Numbered from the stretch's first letter, positions 33,438-43,044 are shown. The stretch is DNA of 64,000 nt from Pantoea agglomerans (GCF_020149765.1 NZ_CP083809.1:2046001-2110000); one strand, 5' to 3'. Notes: generated by a model not told the origin, from the sequence alone. A program made the numbers and translations.

Positions 33438-36400
33438 TTATCCTCCCCGATACAGCAAGCCACCAGGGTTCGCTTGCTGCTTCGCCCAGTCATTGATTGT
33501 TTTGTTCATCATCCCCTGCAGCTGGCGCGCTGCGTCGGTAGTGTTCGCTGTTGTTGTCTCCCCGGTTCCGCCCCCCTGAACAATACTGATAGGTGCATTA
33601 ATGCTTATTGAGGCTACGCCAGTACCTGATGCTCTGTTCACGCCGGAAGAAAAGGCAGGCGTCCCTGAACCCCCATTGACAACACCTCCATTCGCATATC
33701 CCCGCATCATGCTGTAAAGGTTGGCAACCCCTATACGTTCCGTGGCCTCTTTGGTAAAGACAAACTCCCCTTTGTGAACAACGCCAGCGGGCTGAAATTT
33801 CCCTCCTGAACCGGTGAATCCACCTTCGTCATATGCGCTGAAGCTCGTTGATAGCCCCATTGCGCCGGTAGTGCCGCCGGCAGCGCCAGCTGCAGCGCCA
33901 CCAGCGCTACTGATAACTGAACCCAGGATGCTCCCGAAAGAAGAACTGCTGCTGCCCATGGCATTGACGATCGCCATTTGCAGCGCGACTTTCGATATCA
34001 TCTGAAGAACAGAAAGACCCCAGCTCTTCCAGTCGGCCTTACTCCCTACCAGCATCGCCGACATGTTATCCAGCGCGCTATCCATAGTAGAGGTAATTCC
34101 CTGCGAAACCGTGCCAGCGATGTTGCTGGTATTTGCAAGCCAGTTTTCATAACCTCGTGAAACCCCATTGAGCCAGTTCGCTTCGGCAGCGGCTGTTTCC
34201 TGATATTTCCTATCCAAAGCGTCGATTGCTGCTGTTCGGGCCGCCACGGCCTCAGCGCCCTTGTCGCTTTTATCAAACACACGATCCACCTGCTGTTGCT
34301 CGTTGAACCGCTCGCGCTTCCGGTCTCCCATACCTGCAGTGGATGAGATCAAGGTTGCATCGTCCTGATACTTACGAGCTGCGTCGCGTAGGTCTTTCAG
34401 TGCTTCAATCTGCTCGCGTTGTTTTCGCACATTTTCGTCAGCTTTTTGGGTCCATTTCTCCAGTTCAGTTGATGATGCCCTGATAGCCTTGCGCTGCTCC
34501 TCAGTCCATTTCGTCCCGGCCTGATGTGAGGCGGCATAAAGCTCAGATGCCTTTTCACCTTCGGTGGCTCGGACCTTTTGCACTTCCACCGCCACGCTGA
34601 GATCGGCCATTTTCCGCGCGTACTGCTCAGCAACAGAAGCCGCTTCGCGCTCGGCCTTTTTCTGTGCATTGGTCGCCGCAGTGCCATCTTTTTTTGCCTG
34701 GGCTGCTTCGGCATCCTTTTTAGCAGCCTGGTCCTTGTTGTAAACGTACTGCGTATAGAGTGCGCCAGTAAGTTTCAAATCGTCGGCTTCATACTCATAC
34801 TGCCGATGCAGTTTCTGCAACCCTGACAGGCTTGCCAGCTCGTTATCGCGGCGGGCTTTCTCCAGGGCTGTAGCCTGCTGAGGTGTAGCTTTAGCCAGTG
34901 ATACAACCGGACCAGCATACTGAGGAGGCGTGGCACCACCCGTAGCACTCATCGAACGATTCAGCAGATCATAAGCACCTTTCAAAATTGCTACGGCGCC
35001 AGCCTGCTCGATGGCCTTTTTAGTGGCCAGATCGCTGGCATCGTTTACCAGTTTCTGGGTTGCTTCGACCTTTGAAGCAGCCTGCTCACGTTGATATTCC
35101 AGCTTGTTAAGCTGGTCGGTTGCTTCTTGCTGCCGCTGGGTAAGCTCCTCAACAGTCATGAGGTTGTTAATTCGAGCCAGCCATGGATGCTCGTCATACT
35201 GCTTTTCCATGCTCTGCATGGCTGCCAAGCTGTCGCGTGTTTGCCGGATTTGCTCATCGATATCGGCAAGGTCTTTTTTCTGCGCTGTCAGCGAACCGCG
35301 CGCATCAGCTGACGTAGAACGCAATCCGGCGACTGACATCTGATTGAGCTTGCTGTTAATAGCGTCCAGATTGTCAGAGAAAGCCACTGCCTCCTGATGT
35401 ACCTGCTGCGTATGCTGATATACGCCGTACATGGCCGTGCCGGCGGCAATAATCACGCCAGGCCATCCACCGAGCAGCCCCAGAACCCCACTGCCAATGC
35501 GAGACATTACAGAGGCTGTTTCGGTAAGTCGTCCGGCTGCAGATGAGCGGGCCGTAATTGAGGTGTTCAACTGTGCCTGAGCGACAGCAAGCTGACGCTC
35601 AGCTGCAATCTGCGCCTCAATGCCAGCGGCTGCTGCACGTGCCTGCTGAGCACGATATACGGCCTGCCGGGCTGTTGCGACGCTTACCTGAGTACCGCGC
35701 AACTGGGCTTCTGCTAGAGCCACCTCAGCAGCAGTAGTGGAAATGACAGAGGCCGTGGCGCTGGCAACACCAGTGACCATGTTGCCGAAATAGCGGGCGA
35801 CACCCAGCCCGACCAGCACGCCAGCAGCGTTCGCCACCGTGTCGATATTCTTTGCCAGGCCATCGAGCACGCCTGAAAGGGATGACGAGGCTCCGACGGC
35901 GTTGTTAGCGCCACCCACCCATGCCATGAATGCGTTTTCTACTTTCTGCGCAGAGCCGCTGATTGAAGCTGGCAGCGTATCGAACTCTTTCCGCAACTGG
36001 TCGACATTGGTCAGGAGCGGCACGATCTTATCTGTGGTCAGCTCGCCGTTGTTTGCCATGTTACGCAGGCCACCAATGGTGGTTCCCAGACCATCCGCAA
36101 GGAACTTGGCCAGCCTGCCGCCACTTTCCATAATGGCGTTGAATTCCTCGCCGCGCAGCACGCCTGAACCCAGCGCCTGGCTCAACTGGGTAATAACGGA
36201 ACTGGCCTCCTCGGTGCTCGCACCTGACAGCTTAAGCGAGGTGGCCACGGTCTCTGTAACTTTGGCGACGTCAGCCGATGCATAGCCGGCGTCCCGCAGA
36301 GATGAGGCAATGCGGCTGTACAGATTCGCGTTCGCCTCAAATGACGTTCCGGTGCGCTGGCTGATAGACATCAGCGTCTGCTGCGATCGGGTGAAATCCT

Positions 36401-36716
36401 CTGCGGAGGTAGAGGCAAGTCGCAGGCGACCGCTTAGCTGGTTCCATGTATCGGCATAGTGGACCAGCTGGCTGGTCGCAAAAGCGCCGGCAAATGCCCC
36501 AGCCATACCTGCTGCACGCTCACGAACTGACGACAGCTGAGAATTGAGATCAGCCAGGGCTCGCTGAGTTTCTCGCGTGGCAGCTGAGGCTTTTCGCCCG
36601 CCTTGCTCCATGGTTTTGTAATAATCAGACCCCATGCGCGACGCTCGCGCAATTTCGGACTGGAATGAAGTGGAGTTCGCCGAAATTTTAATGATAAGTT
36701 CACGCAGCGTAGCCAT
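33438..36716 (-). CDS. Tail tape measure protein
   Basis: 1092 aa. The N-terminal tape-measure domain (LREL IIKISANSTSFQSEI then SQRTGTSFEANANLYSRIA and MESGGRLAKFLADGLG) is followed by long coiled-coil and Ala-rich regions and a hydrophobic Gly/Ser segment near residues 880-960. Its length sets the tail length. It is preceded by the frameshifted chaperone pair, the universal arrangement. Confidence 0.95.
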   Translation of the reverse strand: MATLRELIIKISANSTSFQSEIARASRMGSDYYKTMEQGGRKASAATRETQRALADLNSQLSSVRERAAGMAGAFAGAFATSQLVHYADTWNQLSGRLRLASTSAEDFTRSQQTLMSISQRTGTSFEANANLYSRIASSLRDAGYASADVAKVTETVATSLKLSGASTEEASSVITQLSQALGSGVLRGEEFNAIMESGGRLAKFLADGLGTTIGGLRNMANNGELTTDKIVPLLTNVDQLRKEFDTLPASISGSAQKVENAFMAWVGGANNAVGASSSLSGVLDGLAKNIDTVANAAGVLVGLGVARYFGNMVTGVASATASVISTTAAEVALAEAQLRGTQVSVATARQAVYRAQQARAAAAGIEAQIAAERQLAVAQAQLNTSITARSSAAGRLTETASVMSRIGSGVLGLLGGWPGVIIAAGTAMYGVYQHTQQVHQEAVAFSDNLDAINSKLNQMSVAGLRSTSADARGSLTAQKKDLADIDEQIRQTRDSLAAMQSMEKQYDEHPWLARINNLMTVEELTQRQQEATDQLNKLEYQREQAASKVEATQKLVNDASDLATKKAIEQAGAVAILKGAYDLLNRSMSATGGATPPQYAGPVVSLAKATPQQATALEKARRDNELASLSGLQKLHRQYEYEADDLKLTGALYTQYVYNKDQAAKKDAEAAQAKKDGTAATNAQKKAEREAASVAEQYARKMADLSVAVEVQKVRATEGEKASELYAASHQAGTKWTEEQRKAIRASSTELEKWTQKADENVRKQREQIEALKDLRDAARKYQDDATLISSTAGMGDRKRERFNEQQQVDRVFDKSDKGAEAVAARTAAIDALDRKYQETAAAEANWLNGVSRGYENWLANTSNIAGTVSQGITSTMDSALDNMSAMLVGSKADWKSWGLSVLQMISKVALQMAIVNAMGSSSSSFGSILGSVISSAGGAAAGAAGGTTGAMGLSTSFSAYDEGGFTGSGGKFQPAGVVHKGEFVFTKEATERIGVANLYSMMRGYANGGVVNGGSGTPAFSSGVNRASGTGVASISINAPISIVQGGGTGETTTANTTDAARQLQGMMNKTINDWAKQQANPGGLLYRGG

Positions 36717-36738
36717 AAGTCACCCTGTAAGGGCTGCG

Positions 36739-37008
36739 CTATCCGGCTAGCGCAGCAAAGAAATCTTCCAGCCCGCTGGATTCCTCAACCGGATCAGGTT
36801 CCTGCCACTGAAGCAGCACATCTTCCATTTTCACTTTTGCGCCCTGCGAATTCAGGATGGCTGTAGCAATCTGAGCTGCCTGTATGTCCCCGCGTCGATC
36901 GCTGACAGGATTAAGGCGGTCATACTCGATCCACATGCGCAGCTCGCTGGCCGTGAGTGACGATTTAAGCTCATGCAAAGTCCGCCCAAGACGAAGGGCC
37001 AGAGTCAT
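36739..37008 (-). CDS. Tail assembly chaperone T-part, expressed by -1 frameshift
   Basis: An 89-aa frame if started at its own ATG (37008). Read in the -1 frame from the end of the upstream chaperone, it is open from 37047 and continues QPGTFFLMTLALRLGRT, the usual T-part beginning. The body contains WIEYDRLNPVSDRRGDIQAAQI. No convincing separate ribosome site precedes 37008, so it is probably made only as the longer GT fusion. Confidence 0.75.
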   Translation of the reverse strand: MTLALRLGRTLHELKSSLTASELRMWIEYDRLNPVSDRRGDIQAAQIATAILNSQGAKVKMEDVLLQWQEPDPVEESSGLEDFFAALAG

Positions 37009-37031
37009 CAGGAAGAATGTGCCGGGCTGTC

Positions 37032-37047
37032 TTACTTTGCTTCTGCG
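37032..37047 (-). other. Programmed -1 frameshift window of the tail chaperone
   Basis: In the -1 frame a TGA at 37050-37048 blocks any earlier shift and the zero-frame TAA at 37034-37032 ends translation. The shift must therefore fall in this 16-nt window. The only slippery run is GCA-AAG (A AAG). It is not a classical XXXYYYZ heptamer. Confidence 0.6.
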
Positions 37048-37424
37048 TCAGCCTGTGACGTGCTCAGATCGAGCGCCTGCTTGAGCAGACGGGCATGTAC
37101 CGGTCCGTAAATGTTTTCAATAAGCGGCTTATCCTCGGCTTTAAAAACGGGTGAGTCATCCTCGTTCAGCAGCACATCGATAAACAGCACTACGTCTGCG
37201 TTTTTGTTTCGCAGCGCGCGCTCCGCAGCGGTCAGCTTTTCCGGCTCGCCTTCAGGATTTGGATTAATAATCTGCTGCCATTCGAGCCAGGCCTGCCCAG
37301 ACGGCTCTCGCAGTTTTACTTTGGCATTTTCCCATTCAGGGACTGAGATAATTTTGCTTCGAAACCCTGCCATCGGGGCCAGCGCCAGCGCGCGTAAGGA
37401 ATTCTGTAATGCCGTTTTTGCCAT
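37032..37424 (-). CDS. Tail assembly chaperone (G-like)
   Basis: 130 aa. LREPSGQAWLEWQQII and LNEDDSPVFKAEDKPLIENIYGPVH are typical of HK97-type tail assembly chaperones. It lies between the major tail protein and tape measure. Its last codons (GAA GCA AAG TAA) are the only place where a -1 shift into the T frame can occur. Confidence 0.85.
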   Translation of the reverse strand: MAKTALQNSLRALALAPMAGFRSKIISVPEWENAKVKLREPSGQAWLEWQQIINPNPEGEPEKLTAAERALRNKNADVVLFIDVLLNEDDSPVFKAEDKPLIENIYGPVHARLLKQALDLSTSQADAEAK

Positions 37425-37472
37425 TTCATTTTCTCGATTTATATTCAGGAAAAGCGGCTTTCGCCGCTGTTA

Positions 37473-37928
37473 TTAGGCTGCAGCTGGTGCCGGTACGATC
37501 GGAACCGGCTTGCCTTTAACGCGAAGAGTAAAGGATGCCGTTACCACTCCAGCAGTTGAGATGCTCCAGCTGTTCTGGCGCACTTCAGCCAGGAAGGCAT
37601 AGCCGTTACCAGACGGGAAAATTACCTGGAATGCGTGTAACGCGTCCGTGTCATAAGCGGTTCGAAGGGTATTTTGCCCCTCTTCATCTGCTGACCAGTT
37701 CCCGGAAACAGTGACCTCACCCGGAGCCGCCAGGCCGTTCGTCATCTCCTGCTCGGTAGAGCACAACGTAGTCGTTTCGATGTCAGATTTTTGCCCGCCC
37801 GTATAGCTCAGCTCTTTAGTTGAGCAGTTGATGCTTTGCCAGGTTGCACCGGTCGGGTTCGCTTCGGTCGCTGCATCAGCAGAGACATTAATTTTCGTTC
37901 CCTGCGTTTTCTCGTACTTTGAGGACAT
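37473..37928 (-). CDS. Major tail tube protein
   Basis: 151 aa from the ATG at 37928 (GGAGATC upstream). TQGTKINVSADAAT, IETTTLCSTEQEMTNGLA and SGNWSADEEGQNTLRTAYD are recognisable in HK97/lambda V-like tail tube proteins. It precedes the chaperone genes in the standard order. Confidence 0.9.
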   Translation of the reverse strand: MSSKYEKTQGTKINVSADAATEANPTGATWQSINCSTKELSYTGGQKSDIETTTLCSTEQEMTNGLAAPGEVTVSGNWSADEEGQNTLRTAYDTDALHAFQVIFPSGNGYAFLAEVRQNSWSISTAGVVTASFTLRVKGKPVPIVPAPAAA

Positions 37929-37940
37929 GGTGATCTCCAA

Positions 37941-37965
37941 ATAATAAAAAACCGCCCGGAGGCGG
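37941..37965 (-). terminator. Hairpin ahead of the tail tube gene
   Basis: CCGCC-CGGA-GGCGG with an A-run (T on the minus strand). The same hairpin plus run recurs at 46049-46073 and 46646-46671. Confidence 0.55.
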
Positions 37966-37975
37966 CATTCATGGG

Positions 37976-38305
37976 TTAATCCCAGAGTTGAACTTCGAGC
38001 GTTGCCCGGTAAAGAGAGGTATCAGGCTCGTAATCATTCATTTCGTTAAGGGAGACGGGGTTGAGCGACGCAAGCGCTGCGCGTATTTCTTCACGCAGAC
38101 TGCGCGCCTCATCAATAGATTGTGCCCATGCATCGATCTGCAGCGTGCTAGCCGTTTCAGCCTGTCCACAAAAGACATCGCTGTCTGTGCCAGAGGGAAG
38201 CAGAAAAACAATCCAGGGCGCCGCTGTTCCAGATGGCGCGACATACGGAAAAACGTTTCCGCCTGCAATATTGCTAATCAGCGGATAGATGTCGGCCTCT
38301 GTCAT
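37976..38305 (-). CDS. Tail completion protein (DUF3168)
   Basis: 109 aa. MTEADIYPLISNIAGGNVFP and APWIVFLLPSGTD, and the ending LYRATLEVQLWD, are typical of DUF3168 tail terminator proteins that cap the tail before joining the head. ATGA overlap with the gp10-like gene. Confidence 0.8.
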   Translation of the reverse strand: MTEADIYPLISNIAGGNVFPYVAPSGTAAPWIVFLLPSGTDSDVFCGQAETASTLQIDAWAQSIDEARSLREEIRAALASLNPVSLNEMNDYEPDTSLYRATLEVQLWD

Positions 38306-38751
38306 TTTGACAATACCTCATCAATTGCTTGGTTCATTCTCGCCAGCGCCGCCTGAGTCGCCTCTTCCTGACGGACATCAAACGCAGGTCGGACAAAGGG
38401 ATGCGCGGGCATTTTTGACGTACCCATTTCAACAAAGCGCCAGTAGAAAGCATTCTTCGGGTTTCCAGCCTTCATCGACGAATCGCTGTTACCTGTTCCG
38501 GGATTAACGCCACGAATATGGACGCCAGAAGAAATATCACCGCGACGGCGTGCCTTCTGAGTCATGACAACTACGTTTCGCTTCAGCTTTCCGGTTTTTA
38601 CTGGCGCTTTGGCAACAACTTCCTCTTTCAGCACCTCAGCCCCGGCACGCGTTGCGTCTCGCAAAACCTTGTTGCTTTCCGCCTTGCTGAGTGCCTCAAG
38701 GTCTTTTGCAATATCGTTTAGCCCGGAGAAATCCAGATTCGTCGAAATCAT
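38302..38751 (-). CDS. HK97 gp10-family neck/tail protein
   Basis: 149 aa. LEALSKAESNKVLRDATRAGAEVLKEE and KAPVKTGKLKRNV are diagnostic of this family. It lies between the head-closure and tail-completion genes with overlapping starts and stops, as in HK97. Confidence 0.88.
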   Translation of the reverse strand: MISTNLDFSGLNDIAKDLEALSKAESNKVLRDATRAGAEVLKEEVVAKAPVKTGKLKRNVVVMTQKARRRGDISSGVHIRGVNPGTGNSDSSMKAGNPKNAFYWRFVEMGTSKMPAHPFVRPAFDVRQEEATQAALARMNQAIDEVLSK

Positions 38752-39089
38752 TGCTTAACCCCCTTTTCGCACATCAGCTCAAGCCGGGTGCCGTTCTCGG
38801 CACGCGTTACTGATTTAATGTCGTAAATCTCACCTTCACCCGTTGGTGGGTTATGCACAAGTCGCCACCCGGATGTGATCGTGACGCCAGCAATGCGACG
38901 CAACCAGATACGGGACGTGGTGCCAGCTAACTCAGCTCCAGAATTAAGCAACTCGCGGCCTGAGACATCAGATATGGCGGCGCGTATGCTTTTCACATCT
39001 GTCCAGCCGGTTGCCGGCTGACCAGACGGCAAGCGCCCGGAAGCGGGCTTTTGAAGCGTCACGCGGTAACGCATGGGTCCTGCTCTCAT
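38748..39089 (-). CDS. Phage head closure / head-tail adaptor protein
   Basis: 113 aa, start MRAGPMRYRVTLQKP, then GWTDVKSIRAAISDVSGRELL and TRLELMCEKGVK, characteristic of the SPP1 gp16-like head closure family. It overlaps both neighbours by 4 bp. Confidence 0.85.
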   Translation of the reverse strand: MRAGPMRYRVTLQKPASGRLPSGQPATGWTDVKSIRAAISDVSGRELLNSGAELAGTTSRIWLRRIAGVTITSGWRLVHNPPTGEGEIYDIKSVTRAENGTRLELMCEKGVKQ

Positions 39090-39412
39090 ACGCCATAAAT
39101 CCTGTAGGGCTGAAGGAAAGCTTCAACGGCAAAATCTAGCGTGGTCGCACTGATGCCAGTCGCCACCGCTTCTCGGTTGTTGTACCAGTGCGCTATAAGC
39201 ATCAGCATGGCGGTTTCTATATCTTCGCCATACAGCAGGCGATCAGGATTTGCCAGATAAAGCGGGTCGTTGGCGGATTCAAAGAGCGTACGGCGTGTAT
39301 AATTTTCCACATACCGCGCCGCCGCTTTGATGCGTGCCTCGATCCAGTCGTCATCCTCTGTAAAATCCTGCTCAATATTGCAGTGATGCTTAACCTGATC
39401 GACGGTCAGCAT
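39086..39412 (-). CDS. Head-tail connector (HK97 gp6-like)
   Basis: 108 aa. TVDQVKHHCNIEQDFTEDD and AARYVENYTRRTLF, with DIETAMLMLIAHWYNNREAV, match the gp6 family that forms a ring under the portal. It lies 9 bp after a small capsid-adjacent gene. Confidence 0.9.
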   Translation of the reverse strand: MLTVDQVKHHCNIEQDFTEDDDWIEARIKAAARYVENYTRRTLFESANDPLYLANPDRLLYGEDIETAMLMLIAHWYNNREAVATGISATTLDFAVEAFLQPYRIYGV

Positions 39413-39421
39413 AAAAACCCC

Positions 39422-39607
39422 TTACTTTGCCTTTGCTTTGGCCTTTGGCTCTTTGTCAGCGCCGCTTTCAGGTTTTTTCACAGACGGGTCTTCGGCGTAA
39501 CCCCTTTCAACCAACTCGCGCCCGTGCTGTTCCAGCGTTTCAAATTCTGTGCCTTCGGTCAGCACTTCGCCCTTGTGATAGATGGGTTTGATTGATCGCA
39601 GTTTCAT
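39422..39607 (-). CDS. Small phage protein between capsid and connector
   Basis: 61 aa. MKLRSIKPIYHKGEVLTEG then an acidic stretch and a Lys/Ala repeat tail (PKAKAKAK). Similar small genes with charged tails occur at this place in HK97-like phages; the role is unknown. Confidence 0.65.
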   Translation of the reverse strand: MKLRSIKPIYHKGEVLTEGTEFETLEQHGRELVERGYAEDPSVKKPESGADKEPKAKAKAK

Positions 39608-39619
39608 GGCGTTTCCTCA

Positions 39620-39644
39620 AAAGAAAAGCGGCCCGCAGGCCGCT
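39620..39644 (-). terminator. Terminator-like hairpin after the capsid gene
   Basis: AGCGGCC-CGCA-GGCCGCT with TTTTCTTTT following on the minus strand. Placed after the capsid gene, it would lower transcription of downstream genes. Confidence 0.65.
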
Positions 39645-39652
39645 GTCAGGAA

Positions 39653-40870
39653 TTACGCGCCAGCAGGAGCCGGTGCGGTGAAGGTGCCGTAAATAAACGC
39701 TTCGGGGCGCTTAACGGCCAGAGCCAGACGCTCTTCGCAACGAATCGAAATCATGTTTTTCTCGAAGTCGTCGGCGTTCTCGGTGGAGATCACTACGTTG
39801 GCATCTTCACGGTCGAACAACTGCGCGGCTGCGTTGAAAGCACCCGTCAGGAACTTGCCCTGGAACGCTGCTGCTTCGGTGGCCACAACTGGCAGGCCCC
39901 ACAGCGTCGGACCGGTCAGCGCTGACGGGTTCGCAAGTATATAGCGGCCCAACGTGTCTTTAGTCAGCTCGATTTTCGCCCAGTCGATGAAGTGCAGAAC
40001 ATGGCCGGACGCCGGGAAGCGCGCCAGCTGCGCCTGCAGCATTGCCAGGCGCAGATCATCAATACCGTTCTGCTGTTCAACGCTGAACGCGGCGGCGTAT
40101 GCGGTTGCCTGCGGCACGATGCCGTGCAGATGCGCGCCGGTGCCGTCACCAAACAGGATTTCCTGCTCTTCGACGTTTTTCAGGCCATAGCGCATTTCGG
40201 CATCAACCGTTGACTGCAACTGCGCGAAGTCATCCAGAATCTGCTTCGATGCTTTGAACATGTGCGCAATGGTGGTCACCGGCGTTATTTTGGTAGCAAA
40301 TTCAATATTGCTGTACGGCTTCGCCGTGCCTTCAGGCACTACAGCCGCGGCATTGGTGAAACCGGTCTGCTGCACCCAGAAGATGGCCGGCGATGCGGTA
40401 CGGCCTGGCGCGATCAGGTCGAGAATAAAAAGCCGCTGTTTAGGCGCTGTGTCGATGCCCGGCAGACGCTGTGGTTCAACCACGCCATCAGCAACATCGG
40501 CGGAAAGTAGTGCGGCGTTGACCGGAACACTGACGCGTTTGCCGCCTTCAACACTGGCAGCGAAGGTTTTAAGAGCTTCATTGCTGATCACTACCTGACC
40601 AACCGTTTCGACAACTTTTTTAGCGTTGTTGAGCGGCATATTAGCAACGTGCTGTTCCAGCTCGCCCAGAGAAGCTTTCAGAGCCTTATTCGCTTCGGTG
40701 AGTGCATTGAACTCAGTAGCAATTTTGTCTACCGCCTCTTTGGTCTGAGCAGAAAGCTGACCAGAGCTTTTTGCCTCTTTCAGCGCATCTTCAGCCTTTT
40801 GGCTGAAAGTGCCGGAAACTTCTTCCAGCTTTGCCGAAACTTTTTTCAGTAAATCGTTAACTTCAGACAT
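39653..40870 (-). CDS. Major capsid protein (HK97 family)
   Basis: 405 aa. The first about 100 residues are a charged coiled-coil (VSAKLEEVSGTFSQKAEDAL) that acts as the built-in scaffold and is normally removed by the protease. The body (PGIDTAPKQRLFILDLI, YGLKNVEEQEILFGDGTG, ANPSALTGPTLWGLPVV) is the HK97 fold. The protease and portal genes precede it in order. Confidence 0.95.
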   Translation of the reverse strand: MSEVNDLLKKVSAKLEEVSGTFSQKAEDALKEAKSSGQLSAQTKEAVDKIATEFNALTEANKALKASLGELEQHVANMPLNNAKKVVETVGQVVISNEALKTFAASVEGGKRVSVPVNAALLSADVADGVVEPQRLPGIDTAPKQRLFILDLIAPGRTASPAIFWVQQTGFTNAAAVVPEGTAKPYSNIEFATKITPVTTIAHMFKASKQILDDFAQLQSTVDAEMRYGLKNVEEQEILFGDGTGAHLHGIVPQATAYAAAFSVEQQNGIDDLRLAMLQAQLARFPASGHVLHFIDWAKIELTKDTLGRYILANPSALTGPTLWGLPVVATEAAAFQGKFLTGAFNAAAQLFDREDANVVISTENADDFEKNMISIRCEERLALAVKRPEAFIYGTFTAPAPAGA

Positions 40871-40882
40871 GGTCTTTCCTTA

Positions 40883-41728
40883 TTAGCCGAACGCCGCCAG
40901 GGCGTCTTCAAGTTGTTTGAGATTGTCAGGGTTAATTTCTTCGGTAGCGCCCGGCATACCATCTGGAGTGGCAGCAGCGCCTGGCTTGCTGCCGGATAAA
41001 GCTTTTAACAGTTTGCGCCGCTCAGAACGCGGGGTATCAGTCTTAGCCAGCAGCGCATCGAGCTTGCGCAGCGCCGCCTCAGGGCTGTCGTCGTCGTCAG
41101 AAATTTCGTCAGCGGAAAGCAGGCGATCGGCAAAACCTTTATCAACTGCATCACTGCCGCCGATATAGGTTTCTCCGTCCATCATCGCGGCGACCTCCTC
41201 TTTGCTGAGGCCGGTTCGCACCGAGTAGATATCGCCCATAGCCTTGTCGAAAGGCTCCATGTCCGACGCGATTTGCGCCAGGTCATGGCGATTACCCATC
41301 GCATACACCCAGCAGTTGTGGATCATCAGGAACGCGCCGCGCCCGATCTGAATATCGTCCCCGGCCATCGCAATGATGGAAGCCGCTGAAGCCGCAAGAC
41401 CCAGCACCTTCACCGTTACTTTTCCTTCGTATTCGCGCAGCAGGTTATAAATCGCCAGGCCTTCGAACATATCGCCACCCGGCGAGTTGACATTGACCGT
41501 CACGTCAGCCCCGTTGAGCGAACGCAGCGCACCAGCGATGCGGCTGGCCGTTACGCCTTCTCCCCAGTAATCCGCGCCGATTACGTCAAAAATAGAAATG
41601 CTGTTGTCATCGGACTTGGCAGCTTTGATGCCGCCGTTCCAGCGTTCCATAGCGGCAGACGGCAGGTCCCGTTTTGAGAGCGCAGAAGGCCGCCCCGCCG
41701 GCGCTGCCGGAAGGCTTTTCAGTGTCAT
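40883..41728 (-). CDS. Head maturation protease, ClpP-type
   Basis: 281 aa. NVNSPGGDMFEGLAIYNLL, AASAASIIAMAGDDI (catalytic Ser region) and FLMIHNCW (His) show the ClpP-like serine protease fold. It trims the capsid N-terminus. It is followed by capsid 12 bp downstream and preceded by the portal gene. The C-terminal 60 residues are a variable tail. Confidence 0.93.
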   Translation of the reverse strand: MTLKSLPAAPAGRPSALSKRDLPSAAMERWNGGIKAAKSDDNSISIFDVIGADYWGEGVTASRIAGALRSLNGADVTVNVNSPGGDMFEGLAIYNLLREYEGKVTVKVLGLAASAASIIAMAGDDIQIGRGAFLMIHNCWVYAMGNRHDLAQIASDMEPFDKAMGDIYSVRTGLSKEEVAAMMDGETYIGGSDAVDKGFADRLLSADEISDDDDSPEAALRKLDALLAKTDTPRSERRKLLKALSGSKPGAAATPDGMPGATEEINPDNLKQLEDALAAFG

Positions 41729-41739
41729 GGGAATAGCTC

Positions 41740-43044
41740 CTAGGCCGCCTGTTTCAGCGGGGATTGTTCGAACGGAATATCAGGAAAAACGAAGTTATGG
41801 ACTTTGAGAAGGTTTGCCGCCTGCGCTGCCTTGCTGTTTTGCTTCAGGTCCTCCAGCGGCGTCAGGTTGAGCTGCACGGTGTAGAGATCACCACCTTCAA
41901 TCGGCGGCATATTCTCCAGACGCCGGACGTCATTACGAGACATCCATCCATTTTGCAGCGCGGTCGTGTAATACGCAGATCGCCCGGCGCTGTCTGCGCG
42001 CAACAGTCCTTCAACAGAGAATTCAGCAAACAAGTCATCGTCACCGTCCAGAAGGCAGCGGGAAATCTCTTGCTCAATATTCACCAGCAGCGGGCGCAGC
42101 GTGTTAGTCAGGAACTGCAGGTTCATTCCTTCAACGCTGGAAGCCCAACTGCTTTGCTTATCCGCATGTCCTACCATGAAAGCAGGCACGCGGAACCAGC
42201 GGCAAATTTCTTCAATGCTGAACGCACGCGATTCCAGCATCTGCGCCGCTTCAGGGTTCATCGTAACGTTCTGATACTTCAGTCCGCCTTCCAGGACCAT
42301 AATCTTTCCGGCATTTTTGGAACCGGTAAACGCCTGCATGTAGCCGCGCAGCCGTTCGCGCTGCTCTGCGTCCAGCGCCTGTTCAGCGGACAAAAAGCCG
42401 GAACTTTGCAGACCGTTTTCAAATATTTTTGCTGCTGATTCTTCGACGGCCATGGCCGCCCCGATAACGTCGCGGCCTTCCCTCATTGGCATCATTCCGC
42501 AGACGCCATCAAGACCAAACCCGCGAATATGCATCAGGTTCTTTTCAGGAATAACTCGCTTCTGTCCGTTTTCGGTATAGGTGTATTCGAGCCGGCCATT
42601 TTCTAGGCGCTTCACTACCATATTCTGTGGTAGCAGCGGAACGAGCGAAACGAGCTTGCTGCCTATCATCTTTTTTTCGATGAAGGCATTGCCACGCAGG
42701 CAGATGCTCGCCACCAGCATCAGCATGAATCTCGAAGGCGTCATTTCCAGATTTGGTCGCCGGCATAACACCTGATAGACGGGATGATCCGTTGCTGGCT
42801 TACGTGACCCGTCCGCCTGCCGCGCGTAAATTTTAAGCGGCAGGGTTGAAACCGACTCGCTCAGAAGTCTGACGCAGGCCCAGACGGCAGAAAGGTGGAT
42901 CGCTTTATCAGCCGATACCACCTTTCCGCTGCTGCTCATGCCTAACCATTCCTCCCAGAATGTCCCGGTCGTCAGGCTGATAGGGACACCGAGCCAGTTA
43001 AGCAAGGCGCTTTTGACCTTGCCAGGCTGCTTATTCTTTTTCAT
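41740..43044 (-). CDS. Portal protein (HK97 family)
   Basis: 434 aa. AVWACVRLLSESVSTLPLKIYAR near residue 55, NAFIEKK, and the GFGLDGVCGMMPMREGRDVIG block are typical. The portal ring is the DNA entry channel. Its ATG overlaps the TerL stop by one base (TGATG), implying coupled translation. Confidence 0.94.
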   Translation of the reverse strand: MKKNKQPGKVKSALLNWLGVPISLTTGTFWEEWLGMSSSGKVVSADKAIHLSAVWACVRLLSESVSTLPLKIYARQADGSRKPATDHPVYQVLCRRPNLEMTPSRFMLMLVASICLRGNAFIEKKMIGSKLVSLVPLLPQNMVVKRLENGRLEYTYTENGQKRVIPEKNLMHIRGFGLDGVCGMMPMREGRDVIGAAMAVEESAAKIFENGLQSSGFLSAEQALDAEQRERLRGYMQAFTGSKNAGKIMVLEGGLKYQNVTMNPEAAQMLESRAFSIEEICRWFRVPAFMVGHADKQSSWASSVEGMNLQFLTNTLRPLLVNIEQEISRCLLDGDDDLFAEFSVEGLLRADSAGRSAYYTTALQNGWMSRNDVRRLENMPPIEGGDLYTVQLNLTPLEDLKQNSKAAQAANLLKVHNFVFPDIPFEQSPLKQAA

